Of a stretch of 64,000 nt of DNA, positions 25,090 through 38,300 are shown piece after piece. The first letter of the stretch is position 1; each line of letters begins with the position of its first letter. The DNA is taken from NCBI GenBank assembly GCA_030522415.1, contig CM060115.1:17409992-17473991 (forward strand), given 5' to 3'. The position numbers and the translations under genes were made by a program. This DNA is from Channallabes apus. Its lineage: Eukaryota > Chordata > Actinopteri > Siluriformes > Clariidae. The notes beneath the pieces were generated by a model. That model worked only from the letters and a program-made list of their open reading frames with translations, searched no databases and was not told where the DNA came from.

Positions 25090-28000
25090 TTACAGCTTGC
25101 GTTTGGGCAACACAGTGCGATAGAGTGAAGTTCCTCTTGCTTGGATGAAGGTTACAGTCAGTTTATCATCAGTAACCTCCATGTGAGCAAAGCCACCAAG
25201 AGTAGATGATTTTCCTGTGAAGAACTTCAGAGAGTCTTGAGGAACAGACTTTCGATGCCTCATGTCTGGGTCAATGAAGTTCCCTGCACCACTCACAACG
25301 TAGCCGACACCAGACTCCATGAAGTACTGAAATGGAGAGAAGTTAAGATTCATTACAACCTGCACAATTAGAGCTAAACACTTTACAATACCAAACCCAA
25401 CACCACCTCAAACTGCTCTATATATTATATAGTCTGCTTTGCGACAATTGTTAAAAGCGCTATACAAATAAAATGTAATATACAGAACTACTTAGCACAG
25501 CTGTAGCATTAGCAGCAGAAGTTTAAAATAAATAAATAACAATGTAAAGAAACAGACCTGTACTTGATCAAATTAACAGTAGTTGTAACTACGTATGTTT
25601 TCAATAAGTTGAACCATGTGTTAGACCAATATAACACTGTATTCATTGAACGTGATCAATAATGTAACTCATTTGGTTTAATCCGCCCCCACATAGCAAC
25701 TTTGACATGACAGAAGAGAGCATTTTAAAGATGCAACGATGTTGGACTTGATCTTCTGACCAGTAACTCACCACCTTTACCACTGAGCTTCCATTGTGCA
25801 TGTTAGTGGTTGACAAAGTCAAAAGGGCGACACCCAAACCAGTGCAATTCGTCTACACTTAATTTATGAAACTTTGTAAACAGAACCTCTACCAATCCCC
25901 CCCCCCCTCCCCCATCCCAAGTAGATACTTCTGCTCAGGATTTATAAACTTACCTGCAAATTGTGATCATGTCCACACAGGTAAGCTGTGGCTTTGTACT
26001 TCACCAACAGGGGGCGAAGCCTTCTCAGGAGGCAGTCAGTGGGCCCATGTTTGGACACGGACCAGACAGGATAATGTCCGGCCACGATCAAGAAGTCGGC
26101 TGTGGAGCGCCGCATACGGTCCTGCAGCCACAGCAGTTGGCGGTTGGCCGACTCACTGCTCTCGGCTCCACCTGGCTTTCCATCCTGGAAGTCATCGGTG
26201 TTTCCACACAGAAGCACCGTGTCCAACATCATCACCTGCAGAGTGGCAGCAGTGTGCGGAATATTGAAGTTCAGGTCATAGTAGTAATGCGGGAAATTCC
26301 TGTGAAATAATAAACCCGTGTTAGACAAGTTTGCACATTTGGGGGTGGGGGGGGGGGGGGGGGGGGTGGGTCACAATCTAAATCAACTTGCAAATTTAAA
26401 AGTTAGCTGCACTGCAAACTCACATGCATCAACTTTAGATCACAGAGAACATGGAGTAGTTTATCTGTACGTCACTGGATGTTGCGGTTTCTATACATTT
26501 AGCAGAAGCTCTTATCCAGAGGGACTTACATTGTTTTTACACATCTGAGCAGTTGAGGGTTAAGTTGAGGCTCAGGGACCCAACAGTGGCAACTTGGTGG
26601 TTGTGGGGTTTGAACCTGTGATCTTCCGGACCGTAGTCCAATGCCTTAACCCCTGAGCTACACCTGGCCCCCTATACGTCAGTGGTTTTCAACTCCAGAG
26701 GTCAATTTAACTGCACATTTGCACCCCTTAGCTCCTGGAACACCGGATTTAACTAATCAGCTAATTGACTGACTTTTCTACCCGACACATTGCAAGTGAG
26801 AGCTGGACGAACACTACAATACGCAGCGGTCCTACAGGAATACGGTTGAGAACCTCGGCTCTACACCACAGAGAACACTTGAGCAAATAAAAGCAATATG
26901 AAAGTGGTCTAACCATCGCTGGGACATTTTGCTGTACTGGATCTGGGCAGGAACATTTCCTGCATGGTCATGGTTGCCAGCGATCACATACCATGGAATG
27001 TTGAGAGATTTAGCAGTATAGACAGTCTCAAATGTCTCCTGAAATAGAAAGAATAGAATAGATCTAGAGTTCAGCTTGATCAAAAGTCAAATAATTATAC
27101 AGGTGAAATCATTAAATACAATGACATGCATTACTGAGTTCAGTACAGAACATGCTGAGGGACGAGACCATGACCTGCCGATCTTCACTGCTCATTCTAG
27201 CTGCTAAAGACTGTTGTCCCATTAAGAATTACACATAGCGCTGTAATCATTATTAAATTAATATCTCAGTCATCCTCTAATCCAGTGGTTCTCAAACTTT
27301 TTCTGTCATTCCCCACTTAAGGGGGTGAGCAAATTTTCAAGCCCCACTTGTCAACAAAATAATAACGAAATCTGCCAAGTTTACCGTTTATTGAAATATC
27401 AATTTCTAAACCAATAAGATCAAACAACACCAAGTTAAAAAAAGATAAAATACACGTGTAATTGTTATAAAAGGCTTACGTTGTCACTTATCTTTGCATA
27501 TTTGACCCCATGTTTATTAGCTGCTCAGCAATCGTTTGTAGTTTTTTTGCACTGGCCAATTCAGTATGCAACTTTGAATGAAGCCATTTGTGCTTTGCTG
27601 TCCACTGATTCAGATGTTACCATGTGATTCTCCTGCTGTCTGTATTCTGCCAGCTTTCTTTGAAAGACGTCCAGTGGATTATTAACGTGACTGGAGTGTG
27701 TTGTCTCTAAGTGTCTTCCTAATTTGTTGGGTCTCATGCGGTCTGCTGCCAGCGGTTTAAGACACAAAACACACACGAGCCTCTCCTCTGCCCCCACCAT
27801 CACCACCATGAATCCAAGCTGAAGTTAGACTTCATTAGGGGGGGGCGATATAACCAAAATCTTCTATCACGGTAGAAGCAATTTTCTACCTCAATAACGA
27901 TATATATATCACAATATAGCAATTTGTATCTGAAAATGCATAAATAAAAATTCAAACACAAAGAAACTGTTTTACATAATGTAATTTTATATAAACTGTG

Positions 28001-29809
28001 AATTGCTGAGGTTTGCCGTATTTTTTTTTTACTTTGGCCATATTCGTTTGGATGTTTGTATTTCAGATGATAGAAAAGGTTTAACGTGTTTCCACCACTT
28101 GTTAAAACAGTGCACTTGCGTACCTTGCAAATCAAATTCAAAAATTCTATTTAATTCAAACCTTAAAATAAAAGACTATGAATAGGAAATAAATATGAAA
28201 AATAAAATAGGGGGTAAATTTAACTAGGAAAGAATAAAATAAAATATAAAAACTAAAGTTAAAATAAAATAACTGTACAACAATACACAATATAGAAAAT
28301 ATATGAAGAATATGTGAACAATAAGAGCAGCTGTACGAGTAGGAAAAGAATGGTAATGTCCAGGGTTGTGCAATCCACATGTTTAAAGTGGATCACGTTC
28401 ATCTCATTCGTATCACTTTTCTTATACCCAAACTAATTCCACACCACAGACGAGGCAGCTTTTCTCTTTACAATCTCCTCGTTGTTGGTTTCGTCACATG
28501 TAAGTAAACTCACTGCTCGTCTTCTTCCAGTGTCGAAGTGTATGTGAAGCCAAACACATCAAAAGTGGGACGAAACCGCGGCACCCGATTGAACCGAATA
28601 TCTGCGCAAATACAGCGCAGCGCGACTATCTGGATAGCGCAGTGATGATCTGGTTTATTTGCGCAGCCCGGTGGATCGCGCAGCGCCGCTCGAATGCGAC
28701 CCACTATGTTTTTATTTACAAACTAAAATGTCAGGAATTGTTTATTATTGTTTCCGCCTTGTCATGCCTGGATTGTACGTGCGCATCCCAGAAAATTTAA
28801 TTTGATGGTCGGCGCGGTTTATTTCTGTCAGAGTCGCGCAGCGCTGCCCAGTGGCTCGCGCAGGTTTGTGATTCGAGCAGCGCTGCTCAAGTTTGTCCGA
28901 CGTTAAACCGTTATTGTTCCACTATGGTTCCACTTTTTCTCCCGGCCCACAACTGATGTTATTTTAAATTTACTTGTATTAATGATCCATCTATTTGTGT
29001 GTGATTGTTTAGTTTTGAGTGTACGCTCTTCATTATCAATAAAGAAAAGCATGAATTAGAATAGGTACTTTCCTGTTATTTCCTCCCGTTCATTGCGCCC
29101 CACCTGTCATGTCTGTATTCCCCACTAGTGGGCGCCCCACAGTTTGAGAACCACTGATCTAATCACACACACACAGTCTTAAACACAGCGCCCATGATCA
29201 GAGTGTTTTAGGAAACATCATGACTACACACCTGAAACCTGGGATCATCCACACTTTTCACTCCTCTGTAATAAAAATTATCTCCAAGGGCTAAAACAAA
29301 GTCGGCTCCAAGCTGCTCAGCAGTTCGGCCCATTTCCCGCGCTGTAGCCCACTCCACCGGCGTGAAGAAGGGGGCATGGGGCAAACCGCCCCAGTCTCCT
29401 ACCACCAGGAACCGGACAGATCGATTGGCTGGAAAACAAAGATGGCTGATTTCCAGAACATTCTATTCATGTGGGACATGCAGTCGAGGCATTCTGGGGG
29501 AATTAATGCCACAGAAATACAAGTTATTCAGAACAAGTCCATTAAATGGCAAACACTTTAGTCGAGAAGGAACAGCATTGAAGATCACGAGTGTATTTGC
29601 CATCTTAAGGCATTTCGTTCCTCAGAAGGTGTCTGCTGCACTCGACTATTATTATTATTATTATTATTATTAATCAGAATCTCCACCATCACAACGACAA
29701 ACTTAATATTTATATAAAAAGCATCAAACAGGATCTACAGAAATCAGAAACACTTTTAACCTTAAAGTACTGAAGAGTGGAGAAGGAGTGCTGAACTGAA
29801 GGAGAAGAG

Positions 29810-29846
<37 letters not shown>

Positions 29847-29936
29847 ACTGCCTTCAGCTTCCAGGCCATTAAATGAAGGGGAGCAAAGGATGACAGGAAG
29901 GGTGATGAAGAGGATGGAAATTATCTCCAAAGCCAT
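25090..29936 (-). CDS. acp5: tartrate-resistant acid phosphatase type 5 (purple acid phosphatase)
   Basis: Five minus-strand exons join in frame (993 bases, 330 aa): 29936-29849, 29428-29232, 27038-26914, 26299-25954 and 25326-25090. All have GT-AG sites. Residues 1-20 form a signal peptide ([20 protein letters not shown]). The metallophosphatase motifs are all present: [18 protein letters not shown] (metal-bridging Asp and the chromophore Tyr), [20 protein letters not shown] and [10 protein letters not shown]. The C-terminus includes [14 protein letters not shown] and [11 protein letters not shown]. The enzyme binds a di-iron centre and hydrolyses phosphoproteins at acid pH in lysosomes or outside the cell; in mammals it marks osteoclasts and macrophages. 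Length fits the family (about 325 aa). An acceptor AG directly before the ATG implies an upstream untranslated exon. The intron after exon 2 carries an hAT transposon. Which fish paralogue it is cannot be told. Confidence 0.95.
26338..26367. repeat. poly(G) run
   Basis: A near-pure run of G within an acp5 intron, 40 bases past the exon 4 acceptor. Its length is likely uncertain in the assembly. Confidence 0.8.
26495..26675 (-). repeat. tRNA-derived SINE, copy 3
   Basis: Another reverse copy of the 14165 family, with TTATCCAGAGGGACTTACA, GCAGTTGAGGGTTAAGTTGA and GGGGTTTGAACC blocks, sitting in an acp5 intron. It closely resembles copy 2, including the TTGAGGCTCAGGG block that copy 1 lacks. 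Confidence 0.8.
27283..29156. mobile_element. hAT (Charlie-type) DNA transposon in acp5 intron
   Basis: The ends are perfect 16-bp inverted repeats, CAGTGGTTCTCAAACT. They are flanked by 8-bp target copies CTCTAATC (27275-27282) and ATCTAATC (29157-29164), which differ at one base. Both features are diagnostic of hAT. A minus-strand BED-type zinc-finger fragment (CVLCLKPL...GRHLETTHS) lies at 27809-27561. A second BED-like piece ([22 protein letters not shown]) lies at 28120-28030, next to a different repeat (CGATATAACCAAAATCTTC at 27847), which suggests a nested hAT MITE. The catalytic domain is missing, so it is non-autonomous. Confidence 0.8.
28590..28900. repeat. GCGCAG-type subterminal motif cluster
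   Basis: In about 300 bases the motif GCGCAG, or its close form CAGCGC, occurs about ten times on both strands. Examples are TGCGCAAAT, CAGCGCAGCGCG, TAGCGCAGTG, TCGCGCAGCGCCGC and TCGCGCAGCGCTGCC. The surroundings are AT-rich. Clustered short motifs near a hAT end are usually transposase-binding sites; that role is inferred. Confidence 0.5.
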
Positions 29937-31106
29937 CTGTGGAGACACGGACGCAGTTAGGAATCTAATTTACAAGTTTTACATTTAGAAAAAAAAAAAG
30001 AAAAAAAGTATAGACGCCTACAGACAGACAGGTTTCACCTCAGCGTAAAACTAACATTTATTACATTTCAACTAAAGCATTTAACACTTCAAACATATTG
30101 AAACAATTACACTTTGATTCAAAATAATTTAATTACATATAAACTATAACATTAATAAACTATAACATTAATAAAGAATCATCATTAAAATAAACCTCAC
30201 CATCAGTTTGTTCTTTACCTTCCTGTGACTCTCTCTCTCTCTCTCTCTCTCTCTCCACACACACAAACACACACACACAGCCTTTTACTTCCTAGTTTGA
30301 ACGAGTCTGTCCTCACACTCAGCTGACACTCATCTGCTAATCTCACACACACACACACACACAGGTTAACTTGTAGACAGGACTGATGAGGTCAGAGATC
30401 AGATTAAATCAGAATGTAAGAACTTTATCAGTTTGCTGTTTTTGATGACATCAAACACTAATCAGAGTAAACACCAAGTCACACACACACACACACACAG
30501 CGCTCCAGAACAGTCCTGTGATGATTCGGGGATGAAACAAGAAAAAATTTATGGAATTTACTTTGTTTAGTCCTCAAACACTTTTATTATAAACACACAC
30601 ACACACACACTCAGTACAGCACTAACACACACTGATTATAAACACACACACCTTACAGTTATTAATTACATGTAGTATTTATGTATTCATGTTCTACACT
30701 GTTTCTCCTGTGCAGGGTCGCGGGGGCCTGAAACCCATGCCATGACGAGGAGGGACTCGAACCCAGGACCTGCAGGTGCAAGGCCACCGTGCTGCCTATA
30801 TACAGGGTCTAAAGTGTATCATGTATACACACAACAGTTATCTATTGGCTTTTTTTAAGGCTGGAGTTGAGTTACAGCCGCAGTGTGGAACATCGTGTTT
30901 CCTCTAGATGTCCGTAGTCGCGGCGTCGCCGTCATGTGACCGTCAGATATATTTAATATATTTTTATGTTGAAGTTTGTTTACACTTTCGGGCCCCCGTG
31001 TGTATAAGAATGAGGAATAAAGGTGAACCTCACCTACCTGTGACTCGACCGTCTCGTCTCTCAGCTGGAGCAACGCAACAGTTCCACTTAAAGCTCTTAT
31101 ATATAA

Positions 31107-31141
<35 letters not shown>

Positions 31142-31430
31142 AATCAGCAGCCTTGTGACGGACACGTTTATTTTCCATCTTGCTGCTATTCTGACACACA
31201 CGTGTCTTTGTGGTTTGTGTGTTTGTAAGCCGTCTGAGGTCGCTGAAGGTCAAAACTTATAAATCATTAAATTCTACATAAAGATCAAACAGTGTAAACC
31301 GTTTCAATTTGTCTGTCAGGTTTATAAACTCGTGTTCAGTCGTGTAAATGATGTAATCTGTTGTAAATACCATGTTTCAGCATTTTATCAATAGTCAGTT
31401 TGACGAGTTTAAACCACAAGCCACTGTTCC
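29937..31430. other. acp5 upstream region with microsatellites
   Basis: No coding exon is seen. It should hold the acp5 promoter and untranslated exon. There is a CT run at 30232-30253, AC runs at 30344-30362, 30481-30500 and 30593-30610, and a TG run at 31108-31138. A fish-repeat fragment lies at 30705-30800 (GCAGGGTCGCGGGGGCCTG, ACTCGAACCCAGGACC). An ETS-type ACTTCC motif is at 30287, compatible with but not proof of PU.1 control as in mammalian ACP5. Confidence 0.45.
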
Positions 31431-31431
31431 C

Positions 31432-31433
<2 letters not shown>

Positions 31434-31506
<73 letters not shown>

Positions 31507-31520
31507 TGTGTGTGTGTGTG
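31434..31520. repeat. (TG)n microsatellite
   Basis: About 43 TG units with one CGCG interruption near 31502, followed by a GA run. It lies in the spacer between acp5 and ilf3. Confidence 0.95.
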
Positions 31521-31868
31521 AGAGAGAGAGACAGAGAGTTGGGAGAGTGGATCGGTGCGACTGCAGCAAGTGTCAGACTGAAAATCTTAAAGTGACAAAA
31601 CATTTTTGGTTTAAAAATAGAAAACATTTTATTGTTACAGTCAGTGAAGCTCATGAAGATGAAAGTCACAGTTACTGAATAAAACAGGAAGAGAAACAAA
31701 ACTAATTTCACCATCAGCATTAACGAGGGTTAGTGTGGCAGATTCTCAACTTCACGCTCACTTACAAAAGGACAGAATAAGAAGAATTTCTCAAAGGAAA
31801 ATCAGACCAGACTTCTCCTCACACACACACACACACACTGAATCACTCTGAGGTTAGTGACACACACA

Positions 31869-32082
31869 GGACACGCTGATGAAGAAGCACTAACGAGGAC
31901 ACGCTGATGAAGAAGCACTAACGAGGACACGCTGATGAAGAAGCACTAACGAGGACACGCTGATGAAGAAGCACTAACGAGGACACGCTGATGAAGAAGC
32001 ACTAACGAGGACACGCTGATGAAGAAGCACTAACGAGGACACGCTGATGAAGAAGCACTAACGAGGACACGCTGATGCACCA
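31869..32082. repeat. 28-bp minisatellite, seven full copies plus a partial one
   Basis: The unit reads GGACACGCTGATGAAGAAGC then ACTAACGA. Seven copies look identical by eye, and an eighth stops after GCTGATG. It lies about 350 bases past the ilf3 stop codon, so it may be within the 3' UTR of ilf3. Confidence 0.9.
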
Positions 32083-32426
32083 AAACGCTGCTGAACAAAA
32101 TCACAAACAGAAGCAACAGTGAAGAAAATCTAAAGCCAAACAGCAGCGAAAAACCATTAACTCAACCGAACATCAAGTCTACAAAACTACTCATTAATCA
32201 ATCAGTCCTTATTATGCAAACTGGAAGAAGAAGCTCCGCCTCCAGGGCGACCCAGCTTGTGGGGACGGAAAGCATGTGGTACGAGATAAAGCTCCTGATA
32301 CGCTCGACTGAAAGATGATGAGAAGAAGCTCCGCCTTTCTGTACAGTTATGTCAAGATGAAGCTCCACCCCCTCTGGACCAATGAAGGCTTGTGAACGGA
32401 TGCTCCGCCCCCCGACAGGGTGTGTT

Positions 32427-32551
32427 TTATTTGTAGCTGTAGTTTGTGTTGCTGCTGCTGTAGCCACCGAGGTTCGGGTAGGCGCTCTGCTGGTACCCAT
32501 AATTCTCTGCTCCAGGTCCACCGCTCCCAAATGTGGACTGATTAGAGTACG
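32427..32551 (-). CDS. ilf3: ilf3 last coding exon
   Basis: Encodes [30 protein letters not shown] and NTNYSYK, then TAA at 32429-32427. The acceptor has an ordinary pyrimidine tract made of CCT repeats. The tail is shorter than that of the human NF110 form. Confidence 0.92.
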
Positions 32552-32692
32552 CTAGAGAGAGGAAGAGGAGGAGGAGGAGGAGGAGGGGGAGGGGGGTAAA
32601 GGGGTGAAAAAGAGTGATGGACAGATGATGCAATTCACACTTCACACTCCTGAGGAACAGAACAAAAACCTCAAACACTTCAGGGTGAGTAC

Positions 32693-32742
<50 letters not shown>

Positions 32743-33013
32743 TCACCCCCATAGTTGTAGTTCTGGGTGTTCTGGTAGCCGTATCCATAATCAGGTCCCA
32801 CTAGAGACTCCTGGTTCTGCCCAGAGTTCTGGTTCTGCAAGTTCTTCCTGTACTGACCGTACTCGTGACTCTGCTGACTGTAGTATCCGCTGCTGGGGGG
32901 CGGGACGGCCTGATACACCGGTGTGTGTGAGTCTGAGACACTCTGGTCCTCCTGAGAACCTACACACACACAGTCATCACATCAGACAGACTAAGGTCAG
33001 AGTTCAGGGTGAG

Positions 33014-33052
<39 letters not shown>

Positions 33053-33247
33053 GAACTGAGCAGCAATCCCATAATTACCTTCACAACACATAACACTTTA
33101 TAACTGTGACATAAAACACACACAGGATCAACAATGTGACAAGTCTCACCTTTAAAAGTGGAGGACTGGGTGATAAATCCTCGGCCCCGCCCTCTTCCCC
33201 TGCCACGCCCAGCAGTAAATGAGACTCCACCCATTCCACCATAACTC

Positions 33248-33297
<50 letters not shown>

Positions 33298-34935
33298 CAT
33301 CACATTTATATATACAGTGGTGTGAAAAACTATTTGCCCCCCTCCTGATTTCTTATTCTTTTGCATGTTTGTCACACAAAATGTTTCTGATCATCAAACA
33401 CATTTAATTATTTGTCAAAGATAACACAAGTAAACACAAAATGCAGTTTTTAAATGAGGGGTTTTATTATTTAGGGAGAGAAAAAATCCAAACCTACATG
33501 GCCCTGCGTGAAAAAGTAATTGCCCCCTAAACCTAATAACTGGTTGGGCCACCCTTAGCAGCAATAACTGCAATCAAGCGTTTGTGATAACTTGCAACGA
33601 GTCTTTTACAGCGCTCTGGAGGAATTTTGGCCCACTCATCTTTGCAGAATTGTTGTAATTCAGCTTTATTTGAGGGTTTTCTAGCATGAACCGCCTTTTT
33701 AAGGTCATGCCACAACATCTCAATAGGATTCAGGTCAGGACTTTGACTAGGCCACTCCAAAGTCTTCATTTTGTTTTTCTTCAGCCATTCAGAGGTGGAT
33801 TTGCTGCTGTGTTTTGGGTCATTGTCCTGCTGCAGCACCCAAGATCGCTTCAGCTTGAGTTGACGAACAGATGGCCGGACATTCTCCTTCAGGATTTTTT
33901 GGTAGACAGTAGAATTCATGGTTCCATCTATCACAGCAAGCCTTCCAGGTCCTGAAGCAGCAAAACAACCCCAGACCATCACACTACCACCACCATATTT
34001 TACTGTTGGTATGATGTTCTTTTTCTGAAATGCTGTGTTACTTTTACGCCAGATGTAACGGGACACGCACCTTCCAAAAAGTTCAACTTTTGTCTCGTCG
34101 GTCCACAAGGTATTTTCCCAAAAGTCTTGGCAATCATTGAGATGTTTTTTAGCAAAATTGAGACGAGCCTTAATGTTCTTTTTGCTTAAAAGTGGTTTGC
34201 GCCTTGGAAATCTGCCATGCAGGCCGTTTTTGCCCAGTCTCTTTCTTATGGTGGAGTCGTGAACACTGACCTTAATTGAGGCAAGTGAGGCCTGCAGTTC
34301 TTTAGATGTTGTCCTGGGGTCTTTTGTGGCCTCTCGGATAAGTCGTCTCTGCGCTCTTGGGGTAATTTTGGTCGGCCGGCCACTCCTGGGAAGGTTCACC
34401 ACTGTTCCATGTTTTTACCATTTGTGGATAATGGCTCTCACTGTGGTTCGCTGGAGTCCCAAAGCTTTAGAAATGGCTTTATAACCTTTACCAGACTGAT
34501 AGATCTCAATTACTTTTGTTCTCATTTGTTCCTGAATTTCTTTGGATCTTGGCATGATGTCTAGCTTTTGAGGTGCTTTTGGTCTACTTCTCTGTGTCAG
34601 GTAGCTCCTATTTAAGTGATCTCTTGATTGAAACAGGTGTGGCAGTAATCAGGCCTGGGGGTGACTACAGAAATTGAACTCAGGTGTGATAAACCACAGT
34701 TAAGTTATTTTTTAACAAGGGGGGCAATCACTTTTTCACACAGGGCCATGTAGATTTGGAGATTTTTTTTCTCCCTTAATAACGTAAACCTTCATTTAAA
34801 AACTGCATTTTGTGTTCAATTATGTTATCTTTGATTAATAGTTAACGGTTTTTGATGAGCAGAAACATTTAAGTGTGACAAACATGCAAAAGAATAAGAA
34901 ATCAGGAAGGGGGCAAATAGTTTTTCACACCACTG

Positions 34936-34974
<39 letters not shown>

Positions 34975-35340
34975 TTTTCACTTTTTTCATTCAGGGTCTG
35001 AATACTGTTGGACCAGGTGATATTTCAGTTTTTCTTTTTTAATAAATCAGCAAAAATGTCAACAATTCTGTGTTTTTCTGTCAATATGGGATGCTGTGTG
35101 TACAATATAACAACGAGTGAAATTGTGTGTGTATGTACATATATGTATATGTGTGTGTATATGTGTGTGTGTGTGCGCGTGTATGTGTGTCGCCACCATG
35201 AGTGGGAGTTTCTTCTTCTTCTGACTCTCAGGGTTGTCGTTGGGGAAGAGTTTCTCCAGAGCAGCCAGAGCAGCGTTCGCCTTCGCCACCTTCTTATTAG
35301 ATCCTGAACCTTGGAACTTCTCTCCATCTACCTCCACCTG

Positions 35341-35391
<51 letters not shown>

Positions 35392-38300
35392 ATCACAAAA
35401 TCACAATCACACGCACACACACACAATCACACACACACACACACACAATCACACACAATCTCACACACAATCACGCGCACACACACACAATCACGCGCAC
35501 ACACACACACAATCACACGCGCACACAATCACACATGCACACAATCACACACGCACACAATCACACACGCACACAATCACACACGCACACAATCACACGC
35601 GCACACAATCACACGCACACACAATCACACGCACACACAATCACACGCACACACAATCACACGCACACACAATCACACGCACACACAATCACACGCACAC
35701 AATCACACGCACACAATCACACGCACACACAATCACACGCACACAATCACACGCACACAATCACACGCACACACAATCACACGCACACACAATCACACGC
35801 ACACACAATCACACGCACACAATCACACGCACACAATCACACGCACACACAATCACACGCACACAAAATCACACGCACACAATCACACGCACAATCACAC
35901 ACGCACACAATCACACGCACACAATCACACGCACACAATCTCACACACAATCACACGCGCACACAATCACACGCACACAATCACACGCGCACACAATCAC
36001 ACGCGCACACAATCACACGCGCACACAATCACACACGCACACAATCACACACGCACACAATCACACGCACACACAATCACACGCACACACACACAATCAC
36101 GCGCACACAATCACGCGCACACAATCACGCGCACACAATCACGCGCACACACAATCACGCGCACACACAATCACACGCACACACAATCACACGCACACAC
36201 AATCACACGCACACACAATCACACGCACACACAATCACACGCACACACAATCACACGCACACACAATCACACGCACACACAATCACACGCACACACAATC
36301 ACACGCACACACAATCACACGCACAATCACACACGCACACAATCACACACGCACACAATCACACACGCACACAATCACACACGCACACAATCACACACGC
36401 ACACACAATCACGCACGCACACAATCACACAATCACGCGCGCACACACACACAATCACGCGCACACACACACACAATCACGCGCACACACACACACAATC
36501 ACGCGCACACACACACACAATCACGCGCACACACACACAATCACACGCACACACAATCACACGCACACACAATCACAATCACACACAATCACACGCACAC
36601 ACAATCACACGCACACACAATCACACGCACGCACGCACACAATCACACGCACACAATCACACAATCACACACGCACACAATCACACACGCACACAATCAC
36701 ACACGCACACAATCACACACGCACACAATCACACGCGCACACACACAATCACACGCGCACACACACAATCACACGCGCACACACACAATCACACGCGCAC
36801 ACACACAATCACACGCGCACACACACAATCACACGCGCACACACACAATCACACGCGCACACACACAATCACACGCGCACACACACAATCACACGCGCAC
36901 ACACACAATCACACGCGCACACACACAATCACACGCGCACACACACAATCTCACGCGCACACACACAATCACACGCACACACACAATCACACGCACACAC
37001 ACAATCACACGCACACACACAATCACACGCACACACACAATCACACGCACACACACAATCACACGCACACACACAATCACACGCACACACACAATCACAG
37101 GCACACACACACACAATCACAGGCACACAATCACACACGCACACAATCACGCGCGCACACACACAATCACGCGCGCACACACACAATCACGCGCACACAC
37201 ACACAATCACGCGCACACACACACAATCACACGCACACACAATCACAATCACACACAATCACACGCACACACAATCACGCACACACACAATCACACGCGC
37301 ACACAATCACACAATCACGCGCGCACACACACACAATCACGCGCACACACACACAATCACACGCACACACAATCACACGCACACACAATCACAATCACAC
37401 ACAATCACACGCACACACAATCACACGCACACACAATCACACGCACGCACGCACACAATCACGCACACAATCACACGCGCACACAATCACACGCGCACAC
37501 AATCACACGCGCACACAATCACACGCGCACACAATCACACGCGCACACAATCACACGCGCACACAATCACACGCGCACACAATCACACGCACACAATCAC
37601 ACGCACACAATCACACACGCACGCACACAATCACACGCACGCACACAATCACACGCACGCACACAATCACACGCACGCACACAATCACACGCACGCACAC
37701 AATCACACGCACGCACACAATCACACGCACGCACACAATCACACGCACGCACACAATCACACGCACGCACACAATCACACGCACGCACACAATCACACGC
37801 GCGCACAATCACACGCGCGCACAATCACACGCGCGCACAATCACACACACGCGCACAATCACACACACGCGCACAATCACACACACGCAATCACACACAC
37901 GCAATCACACACACGCAATCACACACACGCAATCACACACACACGCGCACAATCACACGCGCGCACAATCACACGCGCGCACAATCACACGCGCGCACAA
38001 TCACACGCGCGCACAATCACACACACGCGCACAATCACACACACGCGCACAATCACACGCAATCACACACACGCAATCACACACACGCAAACACACACAC
38101 GCAATCACACACACGCAATCACACACACGCAATCACACACACGCAATCACACACACGCAATCACACACACACGCGCACAATCACACGCGCACAATCACAC
38201 GCGCACAATCACACGCGCACAATCACACACACGCACACAATCACACACACGCACACAATCACACACACGCACACAATCACACGCACACAATCACACGCAC

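Noticed and set aside
28003..28380. Hydrophobic minus-strand frame that could suggest a membrane protein
   Set aside because: Its Phe/Tyr/Ile content comes from AT-rich DNA inside the hAT element; no start context or homology.
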